Notes under the pieces: generated by a model
The model's input: only the letters and a program-made list of their open reading frames with translations
What the model was told of the DNA's origin: nothing
The model's database searches: none
Assembly (NCBI GenBank): GCA_016859345.1
Contig: CM029134.1
Coordinates: 8,663,560 to 8,727,559, forward strand
DNA: 64,000 nt
From: Istiophorus platypterus
Lineage: Eukaryota; Chordata; Actinopteri; Istiophoriformes; Istiophoridae
Direction of reading: 5' to 3'
Made by a program: the position numbers and the translations under genes
Shown here: one piece after another, positions 48,383 through 60,564 of the stretch
Layout: each line of letters opens with the position of its first letter
Numbering within the stretch: position 1 is the first letter of the stretch

Positions 48383-49155
48383 CATGCATGCTGGGTTCAT
48401 GACTTGTTTTCTGTTTTTCTGTGTAAATGTGAGTACGTGCATCTGCAAGTGTTCATGTGTGTCTGGGGTTATGTAAGTGTGTATCCATCCATTGGGAGCA
48501 GTGAACCATATGGATTTTTGTACTGAGCAGGATTTTCTAACTCTAGATTCCAGACCCAGAAACCCATGAATAACTCTAAGTGGGTTCTGTTGCTGGGAAT
48601 ACTTAAAAAAACAACAAAAAACCCCAAAATATATATATAGTGCCATTATTCAGGACATCCCCGCTGAGCTTATTCGGGGGCTTCTGACGCTCATTTTGTT
48701 ACTGCAGTGTTACCCTGCTTTTTAGACAAAATGTCTTTCTGGTCAAAGAGACGTAATAGCACCGTTAGCTGTCCAGACATGAAACAAATGTTCTTTGTGT
48801 ACATACTGCATATGGTTCAAATCAAAGCTAAACGACATGCAAGATTACTCAAGTATCACCTTACAAAACAAGTGAATTTTTTGTGCGTGTGCTGTCTTGA
48901 TTACAATGAGTAAAGCTGCTGCTTATTGAAAGCATGTGTTGGCTTGACCCCCGGTAGAAGTGTCATGCTGCTGAACACACTCCTGTTCATTAAAGATATT
49001 CTCATTAAAAGCAGGGTCCTCCGTAATGATTGATGACTAACAGAGTAAGAAGGTAATAGATAGTTAGCTTATTGGAATTACAATATCAGCATGAGATTCC
49101 TGTTAATTTTTCTCCTTGGAAAGGCTCTATCAGATGATTGAAAGAGAAGCAAATT

Positions 49156-49160
<5 letters not shown>

Positions 49161-49189
<29 letters not shown>
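49161..49189. repeat. (GA)n microsatellite
   Basis: About 14 uninterrupted GA units, followed by AAAATAAG. Confidence 0.95.
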
Positions 49190-49191
<2 letters not shown>

Positions 49192-50352
49192 TAAGTACAG
49201 GCCGAAACAAAAGCAGAACGGCGACAAAAATAAGCAAAGCGAAAATGAGGCAACACAAAAAAATTACACTAAATAACTAACTACCACAGAGACACCAAAA
49301 ACCAGCAAACGACGATGCCACAGCTTTCGATTGTTTTTCTGACATTCATTTATTACATCATATAAATATTGTAACATTTAATATGCCACTGTTCGTTAGT
49401 ACTAAGAACTAGGGCTTTAAATGTGACTCTCGACACACTTGTAGTCATTTCCCAAATGTGGCCCCCATCTTTCAATCTGTGCCCCAGTCTGACCCTCCCA
49501 TTCAAAACTTTCTAAACCCGCTCTGGGATGTTGAGCCAGAATTTCAGAGGGAGATTACTGAGGTACAGCTGAGTGCATTAAAGAAACATTGCTTAACACA
49601 CAAAGGTTGATTTGATTTGATTTGACATTTGGCATACTTCAAATATTTCTCCTTATAATCTCCTCATAACACTCCAGTAACACTTATCACAGGAGCTACA
49701 ATCTTCCAAGTCGAAGTCCACTTTTTTCTATACTTTTTCCAGTTGTTATTTTTTCTCCTCTGAAGCATTTCACAAATGTAACTCATATCCCCAAATGTCA
49801 ACCCAAGAAAATAGAAAACAGGTGGTAAATGTTCTTGCTGCATAAAGACAAAATTACATTCAATCAGCGTGCCCAGTGAGGGAAATTTCCCTCTGCCTTG
49901 TGCCAGGTTCTGCAAATAGAGAGGAAAATCAATTGGCTGTTTCATGATTGACCAAATCCCCTCACCCACGAGTCTTGAAATCCAATGACCTGCACGACTG
50001 ATATATTGCTTCTCACCTGGAGAATAACGATGCAATCTTTTTACTAATTGAAACATGACCATCTAAAGTCCCTTCTCATTCTGTTTTACAGTGTAGGTTT
50101 TTTATTCTCCTTATTTTTGCTGTGAAAACCTGAGAAGTCATTACTACAAATTAATCTGTATTATGTTTTTGTTTGTTTTTTCAAAAACTTGTTCAAAAAC
50201 TTTAGGTCCTCGGTTACAGTATATTCAGGCTGATTCTGCTTATGTCCTCCTGAATTTTTCAACCCAAATGCTTTGACACAGTAAAGTTTTTGGCCCCACT
50301 AGTACTGGTACACTATGAATGGCAAATGTGAAATAGCATAACAATTGCCAGG

Positions 50353-50530
50353 AGATTTTGGTTCCCCAAGGATAAATCCAACTGACTTTGATGATCCCCG
50401 GACTTTTTTTCTAGCCACCAGCTGGTTCACACTTTTGGTCAGGGGCGGATTTTCTCAACAACTATTGGAAGGAATGCCAAGATATTTGGTGCAAACAATT
50501 CATGTTCTTTGAGAACCTTAGTGAAAAACC
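50353..50530 (-). repeat. Single copy of the repeat triplicated at 6672-7030
   Basis: TTTGGTTCCCCAAGGATAAA, GATGATCCCCGGAC, TCTCAACAACTATTGGAAGG and TTTGGTGCAAACAATTCATG read as the opposite orientation of the units near 6700-7000 (CATAGCAATTCATCCAATAG). Terminal structure is not seen, so the superfamily is unassigned. Confidence 0.45.
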
Positions 50531-53500
50531 TTCAAAAACCGATTCAATTTCCATTTCCTCTGTGTTTAGTGCTAATCAGTAAATATTTGTTTGCTAATAT
50601 GCTAAAATAAGATGGTAACAGTTGTAACCACTGACAAACCACTTATGATGATTAAACTATTTAGACAATAAAACCACTAACACATTTATTCATATTATAA
50701 ACACTTTATGCCTAAATGTTCAGAAAAAATAAGCTTGTATTTCTTCCTTTTACCTGACAAATTTTTCGCTTCTTTGCTCATCCGGCACCTGTTGTGCCTG
50801 TTGCAAGTCAGATATTTTGAACTGGTGGCTTGTCCTTATAAAAGCCGCAAATAAAACAGAGAGATTTTAATCAGACATTTTTAAACTGCTGACCTTGGCC
50901 ACAGGACATAAAGACAGTGTGTCAACTGCATGAATACAAAATGTCTTCAGAGCGAGAGAAGCATATGCAGCATCTGTGCAGCAGCTTCCACATCACAGGA
51001 ATCTCTCTATTTCTTACATTCCCTCTGAAGTCGGAGGAGAACATACAACAGCAGCTGAAACCTTGGCTTGTCGTCCTTCAGTCTCGCAGATCAAACGCAC
51101 TTACGGGCAATTCTAAGGACCCTCACAGAACACTTTCTCACACATCTGTCAACACTTTCAGGTGCTCCTCCACCTCTCCATTCCCCACAACAACAACTTC
51201 GAGCATTAACTGTCCCCCAGAGAGAGGTGAACGGAGAAAAGAGGGAGAGAGGACATTGATCTGGTTGTGGAACATTGTGCAGTTTGCCATAGGTCAATGA
51301 AATTCCATCAGCCTTTTTCCCCCTTTGGTCAATATCCATCTGGAGAGCCAGTACAGACATCGCCTTCCCTTAGCCTTCAGCTAGTTGTATTCATCTTCAG
51401 CCTGCTGCTTTCAGTGAGGACAGAATCTGGTTGCAACAGGAACGGTAAAGGGAAGAAAAAAAACATTATTGGAATGAGCATGGCATGCTCCAGAGAAACA
51501 ACACAGCAGATGGTGTAATTTTTCTGGTGTACACCTCTGGTTTATAACCTATTATAGGATAGAACTCTATAATCAATTTTCTGTCAGAGTGATTTCATTG
51601 GACATTTAAGTTTATTTCTGAAATATCATCACAATCAGTTTGCCTACTATAGGAATAAAGTGCACAGTACAGCCTTTTTCCCACGTTGAGGTATAAACTG
51701 CAGGGGGATATAAATCATGCCACCTATTGTTGCTCCCTCTAGTGGTTTCTTGAGGTCCACTGGAATAAAGTTGAAAGTGTCAATACAACATTGTAACAGG
51801 TAAAACCCCTGCATCAGAATTTTACTTTAGAAAAGTACAGATGTACTGTCATCAAAGAGTAATCATTATGCAGGAGAATGATCTTTGTGTGTTTTGTATA
51901 TCATATTACCGGAGTACTATTATTGATGTACATAGATGGGTAATATGATGATATAAACCATGACAAGACAGAAATTTTTCAGTTGTAATAGGTTTTGCTG
52001 TACTGTTTCCACTTAAGTGTCTTTGCATTTAGTAGATCTGGTTGTATTAGACCATTGCAAACAATGTTGTAGGTTGTTCAACAGGACTGCTTCATTGCAA
52101 ACAGGATTTGGATTTAGATTTTTTTTTTTTTTGCATCAAAGTGACTGATCAGTCATGTATTTATTTCACTAGTTTGACAAAAACTGAAGCTCTAAGCGTT
52201 TAAATGGTAAAGATGGTCCAGATGAAGCTTTATTTAACTCATTTATTTTTTGTTGGTTAGCATAATCTAGGAAAAGGCATAATAATAATTTGTAAAATCT
52301 TAATCTACAAATTAACAACATTTCCCTCTAAAATGTAGAGGAGTAGAACAATAGTAGACTAAATTCTAAATATTCAAATAAGACATACCACTGGTTAGTT
52401 GAAATAATTTGGTGGTTTTATGTCAGTCTGTCAAAGAGCAATGTATAACCATACTGCAGTTTACAATGCAGCTTGATTTTTCTAAGTATTGCATAATTAA
52501 AAATATTAAGCAAAGAGATGTGGCAGTTTATTTCCAGTCGGTAGGATTTGGTTCAACTCTGCAGCCCCCATATTGAAGGTGGTTCTCATAGTTCAGCTCG
52601 GAGTCAATGAGACTGTTTTGCATGTTACCTTGGCAACTGCCTTTTTTATCATTAGGCCACTGTTCAGAATTTCCTTAATAGTAGTTTCTTTCAAACCAGA
52701 CATTTCGTATGGAAATGTGACTCCTCCCTGCTTTGACAAAATGAGGCTCTCAGCAGAAAGGATTTTGTTTCTAACTGAAACTCACAAGACCAAAATTAAC
52801 ATATCAAGGAGCTGGAAAAAGAAAGATCGGGAGATATACTAAACATCTTCCCAGTGGACATCTGACAATAGACGTCTGGTTTCATTGAAGTTGTATTTTA
52901 GCAGTGGGAATTTTAAGTGTAATATTATGTATTGCATCTCTGCATTTTGTGCATTTATTCTTTCAGGTGTCAAAAATTCAGCTTTTTCATTTGTATGGCA
53001 AAACTGTAACTGTTTGTCTTCACAATTACCATATATAAAGAAAAACACCAGACAAACAAAGCCTCATCTTGCACAAAGCAGATTGCTGTGCTCTGCCATG
53101 TAAAAATGTTTACACTTCCATCTCTGCAGGTTGAATTAAACCAGGAAGTTGTGTAAACAGATGTCTGTATAACTCGTCTCAGTGTCGTATTTACATTAAT
53201 GCTGTCGAAGGAGGTCAATGTCGCTTTTCTGTGTCTCCTGGCATTTTCTGAGGAGCAGACAACAAGAAGTGGAGCTATTGGGCTGCTGGTATGTGATAGC
53301 AGTGTGTGGGGCCTCGGGGGGGGGGGGTGCATTAGCTGCTGTGTGGTGTCTGAGAGGGTGAAGGGAAGTGGGATAGAGGCTTAATGTCTGTCTACTTCTA
53401 TTTGCCTCTTAATTTCACACACTGTTGAGTCAGCCTATTGACTGACTGCTTATGGTGATGCTGGCGGTCCACCAACACTGCAGAGGAGGCAGTGCATATA

Positions 53501-54229
53501 ACTCTTCCTCACTGCTCCATTTCACCATGTAGGGCCTCCACTTATTTAATAAACCGATGCGGGGCCCATTCTCACCCATCTCTGCATATGTGCAACCTGC
53601 TTCCTACATGGCAGTGTGTGTGTATTACGCACTTATCACGTTGTAGCTGTGAGCATCCCCACAAGACTGTGTGCACGCTACATCTCTGTGTGAGAGACAA
53701 GAAGATAAGTGAAGTAAGACTGATCCTACATGCACTCTGAAGGCTCTTAGCACCTGTGTCCCATGTGTGCTCAGCCTTCAAATCAATACGCCTTTACCTT
53801 TTTTTCCTGAAGTCCCCCAAATTTTTAGATTTCACACAGAAAGTCACCATTGGAGACCATTTTTTCCAACTGAACACAGAGGCAAGGAGAAACGTTATCC
53901 CCATTCTTTAAAAAGTCTCATATCCTACAAATAATGAGCTTCAAGGTCATCGAGATTTAAGCCAGTCTAGGCAGTTAGAGTTTGGGTTCAGCCATGGCAG
54001 CAAAGGAAGCAAAGAGAAATTCCAATATGATACTTTTCAACCAAGGTCTTTTACTTATAATTGTGGCCATTCAGAGTATGGGTCATGCTAACTTTGCAAC
54101 ACCTCCACTGTAGAGTTTCTGGGCCAAGCAGTAGGAGTCTTCTTAAGCTTTCCACATGACAAATGCTCGTCTATATGTCTAATTGAAAGCCATGCCTCAA
54201 GTCACCAAGTGCTTGCTGCAACTAATATC
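50531..54229. other. Intergenic, nothing recognised
   Basis: A T-rich block near 52120 and a G9 tract near 53318. Short ORFs have no recognisable similarity. Confidence 0.5.
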
Positions 54230-54327
54230 ATAAAGTGTATAGTCTAGACCTGCTCTATATGAAAAGTGCCTTGGATAACTTCTGTTACAATTTGGCACTA
54301 TATAAATAAAGTTGACTTGACTTGAAG
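54230..54327 (+). mobile_element. L2-like 3' tail fragment
   Basis: GAAAAGTGCCTTGGATAACTT, ACAATTTGGCACTATATAAA and TAAAGTTGACTTGACTTGAAG closely match the reverse complement of the L2 element's 3' end at 43240-43300. The final TTGACTTGACTTGAAG is the start of a five-base tail. Only the last about 100 bp are present, as expected for an extreme 5' truncation. Confidence 0.6.
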
Positions 54328-55025
54328 CAGTAATGTAAGCTAAGTAGCCTTGGGTTATGTTAAGTATAGCCTTAGGCACAACATCATGTATGCACCTGCA
54401 AGTAGCTCATGAGGTCCCTATCTGAGACCTCTTTTACAAGAGTCAACAAATGACACAATTTTCAACCAATTTAAGGAGCTAACTTTAGCTTTTTTCAGCT
54501 AGCTCTGGCCAGTAAAATCTGCCACAGGCAGCCATCATTTGAGCTGGAAAAAATCAAAAGTTGCCAGCTGGAAATTTAAGGCTGCGTTTGTTTAGCTCAG
54601 TCTTAGATCAAGGATGAACTGCTTCAAAAATTACTAAGAAGTTTCGGTGGTAATTGGGCCGTCATTATTGCAAACGGCCTATGGGCTGTGCGAGAGGGCT
54701 AAGTGACAGGCTTAGCAAAAGCCACAAAGAGGAATGGGAATTTTAGTGAACAATGATGTAGTTTATTTTTCTTGTTTTTTTTGATTTTCTTGAATGTCCT
54801 TATGAGACAATATCGCACACAAATCGTCTTCTTTAGTTGTACCCCCAGCCTCGACCAACTAAACAAACCAGCGTGTGCAGATACACAGATAATTATTTTC
54901 GCTGGCCAACAAGTTGCCTATAAAGTACATTCATATGCAGTCAACTATGATAGGGCTGCTAATTTCTTTTTATTTTTGTTGGACTCAGAGAAAAGGGTTT
55001 GGATGAACAATTTAATGAATGAATA
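54328..55025. other. Intergenic, nothing recognised
   Basis: AT-rich, no gene. It ends at the left inverted repeat of the Tc1-type element. Confidence 0.5.
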
Positions 55026-55806
55026 TACATTACTAGTCAGAAGTTTTAGAACAACCCCATTTTCTCTGTTTTTATTCAAATTTCAGCAGTTTAAGTTCAG
55101 GGAATCATGTTGAATGATACACAGGAAAGGGGCAACCCAAGATTTAAAAAAAGTTTAGGTCACTAAAAACTGAAAAATCATGTAAATTTCATGGAATATC
55201 ATTAAATAAGAAATTGGTTCTTGTACAGATTTCGTACAGTAATGGATGTAAATGAAGCAATCAAAGTTAATGCAAACAATTTCTACAGGTGCAGCAACTT
55301 CTGTTGATTACTTTCAAGTCCTCTGTTTGTACAAAGGGAGTGTTGGAAAAATCTGTGTTATCACACCCTCTGATTCATCATTAGAACAATACTGTGCAGC
55401 AGGAAGTAAGGCTGTAATTTGTTATTAGTATGGTGAGAAACAGGCAAGTAACAAAAGAAGAAAGACTGGTTGGTCAGTGGTTTATCCTACAGCAAGATAA
55501 TGACCCAAAATATTAGAGGAACAGAACTAGATGGCAACTTCAAATGATGGAAGACCAGCACAGTCTCCAGACCCAAATCCTTTGGATCTGGTTTGGGCTG
55601 AACTGGACAGAATGTGAAAAAGCAACCTACAAGTGCAATACAATCATTGGAACATTTGCAATAGTGTAGGGGCAAACTTTCCATTAATTTTTCATTTTCC
55701 ATTGTACAAGAACATCACCATAGTGTTTGACTGCTGAATGAGTCAAATGAGTCAACAACTAGAAAGATTGTGGTGTTTTGAAACTTTTCACTGGTAATCT
55801 GCATTA
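55026..55806 (+). mobile_element. Tc1-type transposon, internally deleted
   Basis: The left terminal repeat (ATACATTACTAGTCAGAAGT, then TTTAGAACAACC) and the reverse complement of the right end (GATTACCAGTGAAAAGTTTC, AAAACACC) match well, giving imperfect inverted repeats of about 30 bp. Both ends lie next to TA. Inside, transposase-like text is present only as the extreme N-terminus and the C-terminal third. Length is about 780 bp against roughly 1.3-1.6 kb for intact Tc1 elements, so the copy cannot encode a transposase. Confidence 0.75.
55430..55625 (+). pseudogene. Tc1 transposase remnant (N-terminus fused to C-terminal part)
   Basis: ATG at 55430 opens MVRNRQVTKEERLVGQ, the usual Tc1 start. 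It then passes in frame into WFILQQDNDPKY, the catalytic QQDND block (55490-55513), and stops at TAG 55514-55516. The middle of the protein, including the helix-turn-helix and first catalytic Asp, has been deleted. In a shifted frame SPDPNPLDLVWAELD (about 55563-55610) follows. The third catalytic residue, normally Glu in the NPIE motif, reads Asp here. Dead. Confidence 0.75.
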
Positions 55807-57407
55807 ATAAATTGAACAATTTCTGCGAAACTTAAGTTTAAAATAGAAAGGTTAGGGGGGACTGAATTGCTTCCACAGATATAAGTTTCTTTTACCCTGT
55901 TTGCTTTACCTGGAAAAAAATAAAGGCACCATTATTATAATATGAACTAGGCTGAAAAATACCATAATTTCCCTTCAAGTAAACTGGATGTCAATGACAG
56001 AAATTGAATGCAATCCGGGTCACCAAGAGACCAATAATGTTTCAAAAATAGTTTTCCATGAACCCTGCAAATCTACCTCCTTCAATCTGCAAGCCAATCT
56101 TTTCTGAAATCACAGTAAGGTTGCTTGAACACTTCTTGGGAGGACAATTCAATAAAACACCACAGACAGTAAATCAGGTCTGTCTGAGGTGGAACAGCAA
56201 AGTATACTGAAATTGGCCTTTTCTAGGTCACAGGAATGAATAAGGTAAATCACCAACTTGTAATCCGGTTGCTGTCACCTTACTCCATGACTAAAGGCCC
56301 TTATCAGCTGTGACAGTGCCGGAACCGTTTTGTTTGCAGGGTGTAAATAACGTTACGTTGGTCATGAAGCAAGATAAGGCATTTCATGAAATGTGAGCTA
56401 CTTTTATAGATTTTGACAGGTGGCTTATATTCCATGGGGCTGATTTGGTTGAAGGGGGAAATGAGGGAGAGGAATACGGGCAGAAACTGAGCAACATTGG
56501 CGCAAAATTGGGCTGTGCATCTTTCCCTGATGAGGCTGAGGGTATCGTTGATATCGTTGCGGATGTGTGAACAGCAGGGAGAAGCAAGAACTGAATATTT
56601 GTTTCATAACAGGGTTTCATTATTTTTTTTTCACATAGTAATATGTGTAATATACCAAGACTATTATCGGGAAAGACATTGAGAAAGAAGCGGGAAGAGA
56701 GTAGTTCTCACATGTCTGGAGTTACAGTTCCCTATAGCAACACATTCCCTGTTTGTCCACTCCCCTCTCTTCTTAATAAACCCCTGGTGTTACAGACCCT
56801 GTGGGGGAGGCTGCTGGCAATAGGCTTCTTTAACAGGAGAGAGAGCCACGTCTGCCCCCGTGATTTGTTATTCAGTGAACCGCATCTCTGGAGAAATGGA
56901 TTTACTGGTGTGCCCTCTGTGGAGGAATGAAGGTCAGCCCCTACCTTGGAGATGTCATTTGCAGCGCGATGCATTTGTTAATATGCAGCTTTGAGGAGAG
57001 CGGGCAGAAAAACATTCATACCCATTTGGAATTCCGGTGATGGAGAGGGATGAAAAGAGAAGGGTGGAGGGATTAGGAGGGCAGAGGCAGAGCCAGCATT
57101 GTGGTTTCTCTTTTTCTGAGCAGTGCTCCACGGTTTCCTGCACCCGCTGCTACAACCGTCTGCTGTTTGGGGAAGAAATATTACTACTATAGCCTCTGTC
57201 CGTCTGTATACATTCCTGTTAGCGCACATACCTTGGAGGAAAGTTTCACCTTTGACCCTGAGAATGCGTGAGGCCTCACAGTGAGAATGAATGCAAGGTA
57301 TGTTTGGTTTTACACCTGGCACTGCTCCACCTGTATTTGCATGTACAGCACATACGGCAAACTGAATGCTGTTAAACAGTACATACCGCTGAGTTGTTAC
57401 TAAGGCA
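55807..57407. other. Intergenic, nothing recognised
   Basis: No gene or repeat family is assigned. Several 60-150-codon ORFs overlap on both strands at 56384-57427, but none resembles a known protein and they overlap each other, so they are probably fortuitous. Confidence 0.5.
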
Positions 57408-58985
57408 TTAAAGTAAAAGTTAGACATTTTGGGAAACGTTTATTCGTTTTGTCGCTGAGAGTCTGATAAGAAGATCAATTTAAATATAAGATTAGAGTTA
57501 ACATCCATTAGCTTAGCTTGACATCAAGACTGGAAATAAGGGGAAACTAAGCATGGCTTTGTCCAAAGTCATAAAAAATCCCTGTTCCAGGACCTCTAAG
57601 GCCCACAAATTAGTAATTAATCAGTAAATCAGTGTCAAATTAAAGGACATTATCTACACTCTGCAACCCTGCAAAGTGGCGACTTGTCACTTGACCAAAA
57701 AGTTAATCCTATCCTATAAGGCACCGTGTATAAAGGCTTTTATTTAACTCTCAAAATAATGGCTTTATTAATGGTTAATGAATTGTTTGCTGAATTTTTG
57801 CAGGTCAGTCATAAGCCATTTGTTATAAGAACTTTATAAAAAACAATAAAAAGGTTCTACAATAATACACCATGTCTGCAGTTTTAAACTTTAAAAAGAT
57901 ATTCATAAATGGATGTTTCAAGATGTCATGCAGCTCTTTTCCAGGAGCAGAGATTTCTATAATTAAATGAATAGCTAACTAATAAGAGAAGCTAAGTATC
58001 ATGCTTGAGAAAGATTTTCCACAACCTGGCAACTTAAAAGTTGTTGTTAATAATGGTATTAATTGATCTATATAGAATTAGTACAGTTTATTAACAAGTA
58101 CTGGGGCCATCAATTATTGATTATAAACCCTTAAAAATCATGCCTCATTAGAAAGTGGTCACAAAACATGACATATATCATTTAGTTAATATACACAAAT
58201 GCTAAAACAGCCCCACCTCTGAAGACTATGGAAATTACAATCAAAAATGAACTCTAGACCACCAATTCCACATTTCATATATAAGCCCATTACAAGCTAC
58301 AAACAACTGCAACTGTTTAAGTTACTCTTGCTATCATACATATAATAAAAAAACACAAATTTACAATCCAGCCAACTGTCAACTGGGACACCAGTTGTCA
58401 GCCACCTACAGCTCTGTCCTGAGAGCCTTCCCCAGGCGTTCTGGCCCCCGTTCATACCTTGACCCATGAGATTATAACAACTCACAGGATGGCAGGGGGA
58501 GGCAATGACCCACATGTTTGGGTGTGTTTAACAACCCTCAGAGCCACTCCCCGAAGGGTCATCCCAAACAAGCCTTATATGCCTAGGATGAGAGGCGAAA
58601 AGTTTTCAAAAGTTGTCTTCGATTTCAGCACATACAGTAATAACCACACAGATTTAATATGCCAATTTAAAGCCAACGCAAATCAGTCACATTATCTGAC
58701 AAAATAGCACAATCTTTTAGCCTGTAACACAAGTTATGATAAAACAGGCTAAATAATTTGTGAGTTTTGAGGATACTTGTAAGGGACTTTTTTTCCCCTT
58801 TGGATAAGCTAGGCTAACTGTTTCCCCCAGTTTCCAGCCTTTATGCTGTGCTAATCTCACAGTTTTTTTGCTGTACCTTTATAGATATAGCTTTATAGAT
58901 ATGACAGTGGTATTGGCTTTCTCATCTGACTAACTGCAAGAATGTAAATAAACATATTTCTCAAAATTTTAAACTGATCCTTTAA
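57408..58985. mobile_element. TTAA-flanked element with long inverted ends (about 200 bp)
   Basis: TTAA at 57408-57411 opens AGTAAAAGTTAGACATTTTG and GGAAACGTTTATTCG, continuing through GATAAGAAGATCAA and GACTGGAAATAAGGGGAAAC to CCTCTAAGGCCC. At the far end, reversed, TTAA (58982-58985) opens AGGATCAGTTTAAAATTTTG and AGAAATATGTTTATT, then GATGAGAAAGCCAATACC and GGCTGGAAACTGGGGGAAAC. The two are therefore inverted copies over about 200 bp. Size and TTAA ends suggest a Kolobok- or piggyBac-like family. Alternatively two separate short copies landed in opposite orientation. No transposase is seen between. Confidence 0.55.
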
Positions 58986-59812
58986 GTAAAGTTCCCTCCA
59001 TCGTATACAAGCAGAAATAAGACTAAGAGCACACAGATGTCTCAGTTTGATGTAATAATTTCATCGCCTTGCCCAGAGCTGTTTCGAATATCTAGGACAG
59101 GGCTTGCATGGAAAACTTCACTATGCAGACAGCTTCAAAAACCCGTCTTCTACAGCTTGTCATGTGCAGATGAAGCAACTGTAGCTCTGCAAATGTTTTT
59201 TGTATGATTGCTGCACTGTTGTTGCACTTTTCCTTCAGTCCCAAGAGGAACAGTTAGGAAACTCATGAAGTATTAATCCAGGTGGGGTGCACTGTAAAAT
59301 GCACAAATTTACTCAAATCCTTTGAATAAGTTGCCATTTTTAGGTATGTCAAATAAAGAGACACATCAGTTTCATTTCAGCCTTTTTACACTCAATTAAG
59401 AAACCAAAAAATACAAAGTTGTGGTTTTGTTATTGGATATGACATAGATTCCTCCTTAAGAGACTGTGGTGCACATTTAGCATCTCCACAGCCTCCTTTC
59501 TGTTCTGGTCCATAAATTGTCCCTCCCCTTTCTCTCCTCTCTTTACTGAGGTATTTCCCTCAGGGAAGAGGTGGCTCAAAGCTATATGGTGATCGATCTT
59601 ACTGTTCGCTACTCTTGAGGCGATAGTCACAGACAGTTGTATTCTATCTGTACTTGATGTGATGAAAATTGAGACATACATTAATCAAGCTGGATAGCTG
59701 ATAAACCTTTTAGTTTTCTCATGTCATGCTACCAGCCCAAATACCTTTGCTGGTCTACTATGAGTACTATATAATTTTATGGCATATGATTTTATTTTAA
59801 AGACGCCTCACA
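58986..59812. other. Intergenic, nothing recognised
   Basis: Plain AT-rich spacer between two ends of one repeat family. Confidence 0.5.
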
Positions 59813-60070
59813 TTACAGAAATAGCTTAAAGCCATTCGAAATATCTTTCTTTGCTTTCATGCTTACAGTTAGATGAGAAGATCAATAGCACTCTCATGTC
59901 TATAAGCTAAATATGAAGCTACAGCCAGCAAATAGTTAGATCAGCTTATCATAAAGACTGGTAACACAGAAACAGTTTACACAACTTGTCACATTTACAC
60001 TTTGGTTTTATGTACAAATTAAAAAACAAGATACAACAAGTTATTTACTGTGCTTTAGAGTAGTGTGACT
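59813..60070 (+). mobile_element. Single end of the 57408 element family
   Basis: TTACAGAAATAGCTTAAAGC, AGTTAGATGAGAAGATCAAT, TAAATATGAAGCTACAGCCA and AGCTTATCATAAAGACTGG follow the same order as the ends of the 57408-58985 element, in the left-end orientation. The start is degraded to TTACAG, and no partner end follows within the window. Confidence 0.5.
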
Positions 60071-60564
60071 TTTCTTTACCTTAGTTTGGACCTCAATCTT
60101 AAAAATGTTATTATATGACTGTACTGTGATTAAACACATCAACTCTACTGTCTACTGTTGATATTGATGTTATTGATGAATTAGAGAAATCAGCATTTAA
60201 TGGGCTGAAAATGGCTCAACAAGCCATCTAATGTTTTAACATATCCTGAATCATGCAAGGCTAATGCTGTCATAGAGTCAACCATCTGGGATTTATTTAA
60301 ATCATAAAATATAGATTAAAAAAGGACGTTAACACCCTCTAATCAGAAATGGGCGGCCTACCTCCAGTAACACCCGTCCTTGAGTGGTAATCTGTGAAAT
60401 TGCACTCATTTTCAAATATATGTTGATCGAGGCTCATAATTCACAGGGTATTTCAATATCTTTTGCTGTCCCTTAGTATTTTCCATTTGTTGTTGCAGTG
60501 GTTCTGACCTGTGCCTTTGAAATCGAAGAAATAGAAGGACGACCACACTGCATTCTTTCCCATC
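60071..60564. other. Intergenic, nothing recognised
   Basis: AT-rich; the last 100 bp may already be Tc1-derived, but similarity is too weak to set a boundary. Confidence 0.45.

Larger units (their letters stand above)
45061..50352. other. Intergenic, no gene recognised
   Basis: About 5.3 kb of mostly AT-rich DNA. It holds a TG/CG tract (about 48310-48382), a GA microsatellite (49161-49189), a hairpin at 47426-47449, and two duplicated GTTTTTTCCAGCTGA copies at about 46362-46397. Open reading frames of 138 codons (47287-47703, -) and 132 codons (49664-50062, -) match no family I know and have no supporting signals. Confidence 0.5.

Noticed and set aside
48167..48646. 159-codon minus-strand ORF
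   Set aside because: Its His/Thr/Arg-rich centre is the TG/CG microsatellite read in antisense; the rest resembles nothing.
56384..57427. Cluster of overlapping 60-150-codon ORFs as a small gene
   Set aside because: Frames on both strands overlap with no splice pattern, conserved motif or start preference to favour one.
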